Below are positions 9,201-16,922 of a DNA stretch of 64,000 nt, one piece after another. The stretch is from Stieleria magnilauensis (GTDB taxonomy: Bacteria > Planctomycetota > Planctomycetia > Pirellulales > Pirellulaceae): contig CP036432.1 in assembly GCA_007753675.1 (NCBI GenBank), forward strand, positions 4,996,394-5,060,393, read 5' to 3'. Position 1 is the first letter of the stretch. Every line of letters starts with the position of its first letter. The notes under the pieces are model-generated. The model saw only the letters and a program-made list of their open reading frames with translations, was not told where the DNA came from and made no database searches. Made by a program: the position numbers and the translations under genes.

Positions 9201-10771
9201 TCACACGCCTGCACGATTTGAACGGCGACTTCGAAGCAGATTTTTACGAATGCTTCAGCAATGCCTATCAAACGTCAGCTGCCGGACACGATTTCATTTG
9301 TGGCTTGCAGCGTGACCGCAATGGAAACTTTTACATCGCGTCAGGCAACCAAGGCTTGGTCCGCATTTCACCGGACGGTCAACGGGCTGACGTGATCGCG
9401 ACCGGATTTCGCAATCCCGATGGCCTGGGCTTGCTGCCCGACGGAACCGTGACCGTTCCTGCATCGGAAGGCAGCTGGACTCCCGCATCGATGATTTGCG
9501 CCGTTCCCAGGCATACGTCACCCGGCGAAACCGCAGATTCATCGACACGCGCAAACAAGCGTGTGCCGCACTACGGTTACGGCGGCCCACGCGACGGGCA
9601 AACTCCGCAACTGCCACTGGCCTATCTGCCGCGCGGATTGGACAATTCCAGCGGCGGACAGGTGTTTGTTGAAAGCGATTCCTGGGGTCCCCTGTCCGGC
9701 CAATTGCTACACTTCTCCTTTGGCGCAGGTTCGCATTTCCTGGTGCTTCGTGACCAAGTCAACGGACAGGCCCAAGCCGCGGTCGTGCCGCTGCCCGGCG
9801 AGTTCCGCTCGGGCGTCCACCGCGGACGATTCAACCCGACCGACGGCCAACTCTACGTGACCGGCATGCAAGGTTGGGGCTCCTACACGACCGACGACGG
9901 TTGTTTCCAACGCGTGCGCTACGACGGCGGCGATACTCAACTGCCGACCGGATTTCACGTCCATGAAAATGGAATTGCGATTTCGTTTTCGATGCCCTTA
10001 GACGCCGCGACAGTCACCGACCCCGGCAATCACTTCGCACAAACTTGGAACTACCGCTACGGTCCGGGCTATGGCTCCCCGGAGTTCTCGACACGGCACC
10101 CCGGCGTGCGGGGACACGATCATCTGCCGATCACGTCCGCCCATGTCCTCGCCGATCGCCAGACCGTCTTCCTCGAACTACCGGAACTCCAGCGGGCGAA
10201 TCAATTGCATCTGTCCGTGCAATCGGCGCCCGATCAGTTTCATCAGTTGTTCATCACGGTTCATGAACTCGACAAGCCCTACACCGATTTCCCGGGTTAC
10301 GTGTCGATTGCCAAGACGATCGCCCCGCATCCGATCCATGCGGACCTTGCCATGGCGACCCGCAGCGTGCCGAACCCCTATCGAAAGAAGCTTGCCGGGG
10401 CGCGCGAGATCGAGATCGAAACCGGAACCAACCTGTCCTATGCGACGCGATCGTTTCGCGTCCGCTCGGGCGAGCCGATCGCATTGACGCTTTCCAACCC
10501 CGATGTCGTTCCGCACAATTGGGCCTTGGCCAAACCCGGGACGATCGAGCGTGTGGGGGTCTTGGCGGACCGATCGATATCGGATCCCGAAGCCGCCCTT
10601 CATCACTACATCCCCTCGACCACCGATGTCTTGGCCTACACCGACGTGGTGTTGCCGGGCGAGAAATTTACGGTTTATTTCCGCGTCCCCGCACAACCCG
10701 GGCATTACCCCTACCTGTGCACGTTCCCGGGACACTGGAAAGTGATGAATGGGGTGATGATCGTCGAATAG
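6227..10771 (+). CDS. Multidomain TIM-barrel / heme-c / azurin-like secreted protein
   Basis: The start at ATG 6227 gives a signal peptide (MAPLRVLLTILLG...CFAETP); an upstream start at 6170 only adds a polar tail. The protein has 1514 residues. Residues ~30-285 resemble a sugar phosphate isomerase/epimerase-type TIM barrel (WCIVPFD, LGLYNHGGWGGEPENM, GYDGPVGLIGH). Residues ~330-470 look like a LamG-type sandwich. C529-L-S-C532-H533 is a c-type heme site inside a TIGR02603-like domain (GPELTSIGKQ, VLWPKRHIPPEY). The ~650-1390 region looks like a propeller of the planctomycete DUF6797/membrane-bound dehydrogenase type. The C-terminus is a cupredoxin with H1430, C1498, H1503 and M1507, spaced as in azurin. 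An electron-transferring periplasmic oxidoreductase acting on a carbohydrate is the likely role; the substrate is unknown. Confidence 0.85.
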   Translation: MAPLRVLLTILLGVAVTTQCFAETPDNLRDENLVAWCIVPFDSQKRGPAERAEMVKRLGLRRVAYDWRAEHVPTFEEEILQYKKHGIEYFAFWGAHDEALNLFQKHGLHPQIWQMLGSIEGETQAERIQTAASRLLPLVEQTRKLGSKLGLYNHGGWGGEPENMIAVCDYLRKHHDAQHVGIVYNLHHGHGHVDDFATVLKQLKPYLLCLNLNGMTRDGDQRGQKILPLGEGEFDVQLLAAIRDSGYDGPVGLIGHTQDDVELRLQDNLDGLHWLLPQIDGQPAGPKPTLRTYSPETAPPKRASDTAGTLIEGRPEFRRPPITVECRVTLPDADGYNILVANDTKRSGDHWEIFSNNGTGNFTAYLPGMQPDHIHSQAMICDGKPHTVTMIYQSNRLRLLVDGKPVADQPIRSTSRDGRADKLAIGRLVEGGIGCRGQVHWVRISEGVRDVPADPVIDATQDDTTLLLWRSEKTPPRAGSQEPQPDAARLDFKNRDYSPELVSALVEQARADGDPHRGLLTFANANSACLSCHRIGPHGGSVGPELTSIGKQRKPEELVESVLWPKRHIPPEYVAHLVLDDSGQTYQGYLVRQDERELVLRDPSADQPTETAISIDEIALQREVGTLMPDNLAGAMSSEDVSGLLRFLFALGTEEGLPSGEMETLLAHAQTHSHGPAEFPIERRPLAPEHWPSWQHHVNRDRVYDFYAKQANFFRQQATVPPLLAEYPGLDGGDQGHWGNQNDTTWANDRWNQTELGSLMCGVFRVGKTTIPRGVCVRVGEHGELAACFNPDTLTYDAVWRDGFVKFSSHRHGFLDGLKIDGELLSQPRQPKPDQPFHYLGFYRLGDRVVFAYRIGEETFLDAPDVKDGRFVRVVAPAEEHPLRHHLKNAPAQWPPTIETDIRFGTAKPYAVDTIGLPFENPWNALLFCGGHAFLPDGSALVCTMQGDVWRVTDIEYPSTKATWRRFASGLHHALGIVVDQDGIFVLGRDQITRLHDLNGDFEADFYECFSNAYQTSAAGHDFICGLQRDRNGNFYIASGNQGLVRISPDGQRADVIATGFRNPDGLGLLPDGTVTVPASEGSWTPASMICAVPRHTSPGETADSSTRANKRVPHYGYGGPRDGQTPQLPLAYLPRGLDNSSGGQVFVESDSWGPLSGQLLHFSFGAGSHFLVLRDQVNGQAQAAVVPLPGEFRSGVHRGRFNPTDGQLYVTGMQGWGSYTTDDGCFQRVRYDGGDTQLPTGFHVHENGIAISFSMPLDAATVTDPGNHFAQTWNYRYGPGYGSPEFSTRHPGVRGHDHLPITSAHVLADRQTVFLELPELQRANQLHLSVQSAPDQFHQLFITVHELDKPYTDFPGYVSIAKTIAPHPIHADLAMATRSVPNPYRKKLAGAREIEIETGTNLSYATRSFRVRSGEPIALTLSNPDVVPHNWALAKPGTIERVGVLADRSISDPEAALHHYIPSTTDVLAYTDVVLPGEKFTVYFRVPAQPGHYPYLCTFPGHWKVMNGVMIVE

Positions 10772-10875
10772 CCTGACAACATCTCTAAACACTCCGACGG
10801 TGTGTCTCAGTTTGTATTGGATTTGGCTTGCTAGAATGCCATGCAAGTCAACCTCTCCCACACGAGACTGCCCCC

Positions 10876-13233
10876 ATGCCCCATCGATCGCCACTTGCGA
10901 CGCACTTGACGTGCCGATCGCGACGCACGCTGCTGTCACTCGCGTTCCTTCTGATCACCAGCAGCATCTGTCACGCCCAAGCCATCAACGACACCTGGCG
11001 TTACACCCTGCGCAAGCCCGCCGCCCAGTGGCAATCGGAGTCATTCGATGATTCGGACTGGCAGGAAGCCAATGGCGGCTTTGGCACCCAAGACACGCCG
11101 GGGGCACGCGTCGGAACCGTCTGGGCCACCAACAACATCTGGCTGCGAAAATCGATTGACGTGGCGGCGATTCCCAACAATCCCGCCCTACTGATTCACC
11201 ATGACGAAGACACCGACGTGTTTCTCAACGGAACCCCGATCGGCCAGTTCAAAGGCTACACCACAGAGTACCAGGTCGTTTCCATCGATCGCGAGAAACG
11301 ATCGGCGTTCAAGCTCGGCCGCAATCTCTTGGCCGTCCATTGTCGCCAAACCAATGGCGGCCAGTTCATTGACGTACACCTGGTCGATGCTGACAACGTT
11401 CCGAAGCTACCGGCTCCGCCACGCGACACCAAACCGTTCCAATCCGAATTAATCACCACCTGGGGCGCAGACGTCACGCCGGAAAATGCGTGGACGGAGT
11501 ATCCCCGCCCGCAATTGCAACGCGACAGCTGGACCAACCTGAACGGCAACTGGGACTATGCGATCACGCCGGTCGAGCAAACCGAGCAGCCGGACGAGTG
11601 GGACGGTGAGATCCTGGTGCCCTTCTGCTTGGAATCAAAACTCGGCAGCGTGCAGCGGTTGCTGGACGCAACCGACGCGCTTTGGTATCGACGAACGTTT
11701 CGTGCAACACCATCTGCATCCAAACGAACGTTGCTGAACTTCGAAGCCGTCGATTATCGCTGTGAAGTCTTCGTCAATGGCCAGTCCGTCGGCAAACATC
11801 AGGGTGGCAACACGGCGTTCACGTTCGACGTCACCGACGCCTTGCGAGACGGCGACAATGAGCTGGTCGTCCGAGTCGAAGATGAAACCGAAAACTACCA
11901 ACTACGGGGCAAACAAACGCTCAACGCACACGGAATTTGGTACACACAGGTTTCGGGAATCTGGCAAACGGTTTGGTTGGAAGAGGTTTCACCGAACCAC
12001 ATCGGTGACCTGAAAATCGCCACCGACGCCGACACCGGCAGCATCACCGTCACCCCGCTTGTCGAAGGCGATGGCGAAGTCCGCGTCGTCGTCAAGGACG
12101 GCGAAAACATCGTGGCGGAGGGTTCGGGAAGCGACGCCATCGAGTTGACGATCGCCGATGCAAAACTCTGGTCGCCTTCGTCACCACACCTCTACGACAT
12201 CGAAGCAACCCTGGTCGGCGCCGATGCGGTGACGCTCGATCGGGTCGCGTCCTACGCCGGCATTCGCAACGTCGGCAAAGTCAAAGACGCCGAGGGAAAC
12301 TGGCGATTCACGCTCAACGGCGACACCATTTTTCACTGGGGACCACTCGACCAGGGATGGTGGCCCGACGGCTTGCTGACACCTCCGTCGGATGAAGCGA
12401 TGTTGTTCGATATCGAGTGGCTCAAGGACGCCGGATTCAACATGATTCGCAAGCACATCAAGGTCGAACCGCGACGTTATTATTATCACTGCGACCGACT
12501 GGGCATGATGGTTTGGCAAGATCAGGTCAGCGCGGGCAACAATCCCAAGTGGACGCGTTTGCAACCCGACCCCGAAGACGCCGTTTGGCCTGACCGGCAT
12601 CACCGGCAATTCATGGTCGAATTGGAACGCATGATCGCGCTGCTGGAAAACCATCCGTCGATCGTGGTGTGGGTGCCCTTCAACGAGGCCTGGGGACAAC
12701 ATCGCACGCTCGAAGTCGGCAAGTGGACGGTCGATCGCGACCGGTCGCGATTGGTCAACATCGCCAGCGGCGGCAACTTCTGGCCGGTCGGTGATGTCGT
12801 CGACGCACACGCGTATCCCCACCCCGAGTTCCCGTTCGATCAAGGCGCCGGCGGACGCTTTGAGGACTACATCAAAGTCATGGGAGAATTCGGAGGCCAC
12901 GGCTATCCCGTCAAAGGCCATCTCTGGGACGCCAATCGTCGCAACTGGGGCTATGGCGGGCTGCCGCAAAACGAAGCCGAATACAAAGCCCGCTACGTCA
13001 CGTCATTGAAGATGCTTAACGAACTGCGTGGCAAAGGCATCGCCGCGGGTGTCTACACCCAGACGACCGACGTCGAAGGCGAGATCAACGGTCTGATGAC
13101 CTACGATCGCAAGGTCATCAAGATCCCGGCGAAGGAATTGGCCCAATTGCACAGGCTGTTGTTTCAGCCGAGCAAGACCGACGCCACCGCCTCCCCCGAC
13201 TCGGCGTTCATCCCACCAGTTCCACGCGAATGA
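10876..13233 (+). CDS. Secreted glycoside hydrolase family 2 enzyme
   Basis: I chose ATG 10876, which starts a basic, hydrophobic signal peptide ending near CHAQA; the frame extends to 10828 without adding signal features. The protein has 785 residues. An extra N-terminal galactose-binding-like sandwich (~45-180, WRYTLRKPAAQW) precedes the standard GH2 order: sugar-binding domain (RPQLQRDSWTNLNGNWDYAI), Ig-like domain and TIM barrel. The acid/base is Glu604 in VPFNEAWGQH. Glu671 in MGEFGGHGYP is the probable nucleophile; the 67-residue spacing suits the family. GH2 covers beta-galactosidase, glucuronidase and mannosidase, and I cannot tell which from motifs. It ends opposite a sulfatase, with the 80-bp repeat array between them. 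Confidence 0.9.
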   Translation: MPHRSPLATHLTCRSRRTLLSLAFLLITSSICHAQAINDTWRYTLRKPAAQWQSESFDDSDWQEANGGFGTQDTPGARVGTVWATNNIWLRKSIDVAAIPNNPALLIHHDEDTDVFLNGTPIGQFKGYTTEYQVVSIDREKRSAFKLGRNLLAVHCRQTNGGQFIDVHLVDADNVPKLPAPPRDTKPFQSELITTWGADVTPENAWTEYPRPQLQRDSWTNLNGNWDYAITPVEQTEQPDEWDGEILVPFCLESKLGSVQRLLDATDALWYRRTFRATPSASKRTLLNFEAVDYRCEVFVNGQSVGKHQGGNTAFTFDVTDALRDGDNELVVRVEDETENYQLRGKQTLNAHGIWYTQVSGIWQTVWLEEVSPNHIGDLKIATDADTGSITVTPLVEGDGEVRVVVKDGENIVAEGSGSDAIELTIADAKLWSPSSPHLYDIEATLVGADAVTLDRVASYAGIRNVGKVKDAEGNWRFTLNGDTIFHWGPLDQGWWPDGLLTPPSDEAMLFDIEWLKDAGFNMIRKHIKVEPRRYYYHCDRLGMMVWQDQVSAGNNPKWTRLQPDPEDAVWPDRHHRQFMVELERMIALLENHPSIVVWVPFNEAWGQHRTLEVGKWTVDRDRSRLVNIASGGNFWPVGDVVDAHAYPHPEFPFDQGAGGRFEDYIKVMGEFGGHGYPVKGHLWDANRRNWGYGGLPQNEAEYKARYVTSLKMLNELRGKGIAAGVYTQTTDVEGEINGLMTYDRKVIKIPAKELAQLHRLLFQPSKTDATASPDSAFIPPVPRE

Positions 13234-13275
13234 ATTCAATCACGTACCCTGGGCGTAAACGATCAACGAGCAAGG

Positions 13276-13540
13276 ATCGCCTCAAGGCTAGACACCAACG
13301 TGCGCTGGTGTGCAGGCTTCAGCCGCCCATTCTCGCTGCAAAGCAGCGACCCAGAATCGCCTCAAGGCTAGACACCAACGCGCGCTGGTGTGCAGGCTTC
13401 AGCCGCCCATTCTCGCTGCAAAGCAGCGACCCGGAATCGCCTCAAGGCTAGACAACAACGTACGCTGGTGTGCAGGCTTCAGCCGCCCATTCTCGCTGCA
13501 AAGCAGCGACTCGAAATCGCCTAAAGGCTAGACACCAACG
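13276..13540. repeat. 80-bp tandem repeat, three copies plus a partial fourth
   Basis: Units begin at 13276, 13356 and 13436, each starting atcgcctcaaggctagac. A partial fourth begins at 13516 and runs about 25 bases. The period is exactly 80 bp and the copies differ at only a few positions. Each full unit contains the hairpin cgctgc-aaa-gcagcg. The fourth, partial copy lies over the last codons and stop of the sulfatase gene at 13521, so the array starts inside coding sequence. The array fills the whole gap between two convergent genes and may act as a bidirectional terminator, but that is inference. There are no spacers of the kind a CRISPR array would have. Confidence 0.95.
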
Positions 13541-15005
13541 TGTCGATTTGCTGCTTCAGCTTCGGATTCAAGAACCCGGCGTCTTGTGCTTGCGTGTAAT
13601 CGCGCAGACGACCGGCCAGTTGACGAACGATGTCGCGATTCTGGTCCAGGTCGATGGAATTTTTTAATTCGTCGGGGTCGGTTTTCAAATCGAACAGCCA
13701 CGGGCGTTCCGAAACCGAGAGCACGAGCTTGTACCGATCGGTGATCACTGCAAACCACGACGGCTTGAGTCCCGATGATTGAATGATCGCCACATCGTCC
13801 CACGCCACATCGCTCTGGGCGGTCAACAACGGCGACGCATCGCGGCCAACCGCTCCCGTTGTCGATTGTTTTCCGAGCAACGACAACAATGTCGGGGCAA
13901 AGTCGACCGTGCCGAGTGCCTGGTCGACTCGCGTCCCCGCCGGGATCAACCCCGGCGCCGCGATGATCATCGGAATCTTTGCACTCGCCTCATACGGGTT
14001 GCCCTTGTTCAGCCGTCCATGTTCGAAACAGAGGTCACCGTGGTCCGAGGTGAACACGATGATGGTTTTGTCGGTCAGCTTCAGTTCCGCCAAGGTGTCC
14101 AGGATCTGGCCGACGTTGTCATCGATACAACGGACCATGCCGAAGTACAGCGTCATCAGCGCCGGGTTGAATCGTGCCGCCGAGTTTTTGCCTCCAACCG
14201 CTGCCCAAGCCGGATTCTCGTTTGCCATCGAAAACGACATCGGCGGTCGAATGACCATGTCGGCAAACATCGTGTCGTAGGGTGGGCGCACCGTGTTGGG
14301 ACCATGCGGATCCGGAAGACTGAGGTGGTAACAAAACGGTTCGTCGGCATGTTCGCGGATGAAATCCATGGCGCGGTCGGCCAGCCAGTCGGTTGCAAAG
14401 GTCTGATCATCGGCGTCACCGACGTCGTAGCTGGGCGCATCATTTTTGTCCCGCGAACCGACTCGTGGCCCGGCGTCGGTCAGCTGAAAGTTTTTCCAAT
14501 GTCCGCGGTTGAACATGAAGCGATTGTCGCTGAAACCGAATTGTCGTCTCGGGGCCCACTGCGGTTTACCAGGCCCATCGAGGTGCCATTTGCCGGCGTA
14601 TCCGGTGGCATAGCCATCCCGGCGAAGCACCTCGGCAAAGGTGACGATGTCACTGTCCATCGGCTCGTTGTTGGTATGGCTGCCGGTCCGGTGCGGATAC
14701 CGTCCGGTGAAGAACGCGGCGCGGGAGGGCGTGCAGACGGGGCTGGTCGCATAAAACGACGTACAAAGGGCGCCGCGCCGGGCAATCGAATCGATCGCCG
14801 GAGTCTCCACGAACGCCTCTTTCCCCCACACAAACGCTTGCTCCTCGGACAGCGTCTTGCGATAGCAACCGAGCGTTCGGAAATTGTGCTCGTCGGTCTG
14901 AATGATCAAAACATTACGAGGCTCGTCGGCTTGCGATGATGGACTCGCCAACGAACCGGCCAGCGTCAGCAGGAACGCGACCGGAACAAGGTAGCATGGT
15001 TTCAT
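13521..15005 (-). CDS. Secreted sulfatase (type I, formylglycine)
   Basis: The 494-residue protein starts at ATG 15005 with a signal peptide ending near SSQADEP. The metal site begins IIQTDEHN, where the usual DD pair is replaced by TDEH, a pattern known in some choline-sulfatase/heparan-sulfatase-like subgroups. The catalytic motif is C91-T-P-S-R with FFTGRYP behind it. GKWHLDGP and SDHGDLCFEHG follow, the latter typical of the same subgroup. Its final codons and TAG stop lie in the fourth copy of the 80-bp repeat. It is 41 bp downstream of another sulfatase on the same strand, so the two probably share a transcript. The sulfated substrate cannot be read from sequence. Confidence 0.92.
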   Translation of the reverse strand: MKPCYLVPVAFLLTLAGSLASPSSQADEPRNVLIIQTDEHNFRTLGCYRKTLSEEQAFVWGKEAFVETPAIDSIARRGALCTSFYATSPVCTPSRAAFFTGRYPHRTGSHTNNEPMDSDIVTFAEVLRRDGYATGYAGKWHLDGPGKPQWAPRRQFGFSDNRFMFNRGHWKNFQLTDAGPRVGSRDKNDAPSYDVGDADDQTFATDWLADRAMDFIREHADEPFCYHLSLPDPHGPNTVRPPYDTMFADMVIRPPMSFSMANENPAWAAVGGKNSAARFNPALMTLYFGMVRCIDDNVGQILDTLAELKLTDKTIIVFTSDHGDLCFEHGRLNKGNPYEASAKIPMIIAAPGLIPAGTRVDQALGTVDFAPTLLSLLGKQSTTGAVGRDASPLLTAQSDVAWDDVAIIQSSGLKPSWFAVITDRYKLVLSVSERPWLFDLKTDPDELKNSIDLDQNRDIVRQLAGRLRDYTQAQDAGFLNPKLKQQIDTLVSSL

Positions 15006-15046
15006 CAGATGGATCTCTCGGCGGGCGGCTGTTGCGGAATGGTTTT

Positions 15047-16558
15047 TTAGTACTTTCCGTTGGTTCCAAACATCTCAAACTTCGACGGCCTCGGTCGCAC
15101 GCGGACACTGTGATCCGGTTCGCCCGTCACGCGGTCGAATTCATCCGGCGTTCGTCGCGTCGGCAGATAGTCACCGGTTCGCTTGGTCCAGTCTTCCAAG
15201 GCGATTGTCAAGCGATCACGGACGCTTTGGTACGCGGGGTCATGGATACGATTGTGCAACTCGCCGGGATCACGCTGCAGGTCGTACAGTTCCCACTTGT
15301 CGCGTGGTGCCCGAAAGCACGTTTGTTGGTGTGGCAACAATTTCCCTTGCTGTTGCAGACGCAGCATGTTTTGCCAACTCAGTCCGCGTCCGGCATCGGC
15401 CGAGGGCGTCGGCGGCAGATCGATGTAGTCGTTGCGAATCAGTTTGTATCGCTGCGTCATCACGCTGCGGGCATGGTCCTCATAGTCGTGCCAGTGGTCT
15501 TCGGCGAACGCAAACTCACGATGCGACAGCGTGGGATCGTCAAGCACCCGGACGAAGCTTTGCCCTTCGGTCGCCAGCGATGACGTGGCACCGGCAAGCT
15601 CCAGGAACGTCGGCGCAATGTCTACGGCACTGACCAACGCGTCGGTCGTGATGCCCGGCTTGACCACGTGCGGCCAACGGACGATCCACGGCGTGCGAAT
15701 GCCGCCATCGTAAAGTGTCGTCTTGTCGCGCGGAAAAGGACGTCCGTTGTCGCTGATGAACAAAATCAAGGTGTTGTCCGCGACTCCCTGCTGCTGGAGC
15801 TTTGCAACCACTTTGCCGACGTAGGTATCCAGTCGACCGATTTCGTCATAATACAGTCGCAAGTCTTCGCGGACGTCCGCGGTATCAGGCAAATGTGCCG
15901 GCACGATGACGTCTTCGGCACGGTGCGGCGGATCGAGCGCTCCGTCGGTGTATTCACGGTGTGGATCAAGAGCGGCCAGCCAAAGAAAGAACGGTCGATC
16001 GGGGGGCCGATCCTCAATCGCTTGCTCCCAGTCCTCACATCCGCTGGGTTGCTTGGCGATCATTTTGGGCGGTTGGCCGTCTTCACCCGATGGCAATACA
16101 AATCCCGCCGTCGACGCTTCGTAGATCCGGTCGAAATGGTCTCGCACCGCATCGCCGAGGTGCCACTTTCCGGCCGCCGCGGTGTAGTAGCCGAGCTTCT
16201 GTAGTTCGGCGGAAAAGGTCCCATTGCCCTCGGGCAAGGGCCAGTGCAACTGCTCGGCCCCCGTGTTGTGGGGATACTTGCCGGTCAAAATGCTCGACCG
16301 AGAGGGGCTACAGGAATTGGTGGTTAGATAAGCGTGCTCAAACCGCAACCCCTCGGTCGCCAAACGGTCGATGTTCGGTGTTCGTATCGCAGGGTGACCG
16401 TAGGCGCCGCAATCATCCCAGTTCATGTCATCGGCGATGATCAAAACCAGATTCGGAGGGGCCGCGGGCAAAGGACCGGTCCCGAGGCCGATACCTACCT
16501 GAAAAGCAACGGCGAAAAGAACTCCGGCAGTGATCAAACGTTGTAGCGGTCGTGTCAT
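15047..16558 (-). CDS. Secreted sulfatase (type I, formylglycine)
   Basis: The 503-residue protein starts at ATG 16558 with a signal peptide (hydrophobic core AGVLFAVAFQVGIGL). It shows the metal-binding DD in IIADDMNWDDCG, the formylglycine site C83-S-P-S-R followed by SSILTGKYP, GKWHLGDAV, and a second metal loop FISDNGRPFPRDKTTLYDGG. The last type is close to heparan N-sulfatase (sulfamidase)-like members of the family, though substrate prediction from this is weak. It is the first gene of a two-sulfatase minus-strand unit and is divergent from the sulfatase at 16923, with a 364-bp gap between the start codons. Confidence 0.92.
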   Translation of the reverse strand: MTRPLQRLITAGVLFAVAFQVGIGLGTGPLPAAPPNLVLIIADDMNWDDCGAYGHPAIRTPNIDRLATEGLRFEHAYLTTNSCSPSRSSILTGKYPHNTGAEQLHWPLPEGNGTFSAELQKLGYYTAAAGKWHLGDAVRDHFDRIYEASTAGFVLPSGEDGQPPKMIAKQPSGCEDWEQAIEDRPPDRPFFLWLAALDPHREYTDGALDPPHRAEDVIVPAHLPDTADVREDLRLYYDEIGRLDTYVGKVVAKLQQQGVADNTLILFISDNGRPFPRDKTTLYDGGIRTPWIVRWPHVVKPGITTDALVSAVDIAPTFLELAGATSSLATEGQSFVRVLDDPTLSHREFAFAEDHWHDYEDHARSVMTQRYKLIRNDYIDLPPTPSADAGRGLSWQNMLRLQQQGKLLPHQQTCFRAPRDKWELYDLQRDPGELHNRIHDPAYQSVRDRLTIALEDWTKRTGDYLPTRRTPDEFDRVTGEPDHSVRVRPRPSKFEMFGTNGKY

Positions 16559-16922
16559 GATTGCAGGTGCAAGACTCAGATGGAGAAGTCGATGTTGATG
16601 GCTCCATTAGACACGAAACGGCACGGCCATGCCCCCGCCCGGCAACTCCCCACCCAACGCCCCCACCCAACGCCCTGCGTGTCGCATATAGATCATTAGA
16701 TGCCGCAATTTGGCCGTCGGCATCGTGGCGATGGGGGTAAACTGTTGGCTATCCCAGCCGTGCGAGACTGTCGCGATCGTTCAGGGGGACGCGACGCCAG
16801 CTCCGTCCGTCCGCGCCTTTTCAGTGCCCAAACCTCAGCGCGTCAACGAGGTATCGACCGATCGGGTCTGCCTTTCCCTCTCGACTCCTCCCCCGCTCCC
16901 TCCTGACTTGCGTGAATACACG
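16559..16922. other. Divergent intergenic region between two sulfatases
   Basis: This 364-bp gap separates two start codons facing away from each other and must hold promoters for both the small minus-strand sulfatase pair and the long plus-strand locus. I see a short direct repeat (cacccaacgccc, twice near 16659-16678) and an AT-rich patch (cgcatatagatcattagatg, 16684-16703), but no convincing -35/-10 pair or palindrome. The frame of the downstream gene stays open back to 16710. That extension has no signal-peptide character, so I treat it as non-coding. Confidence 0.45.

Noticed and set aside
13276..13540. Possible CRISPR array
   Set aside because: The units are contiguous 80-bp copies without unique spacers, and no cas gene is nearby. 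The same applies to the 36-, 35- and 70-bp repeats.
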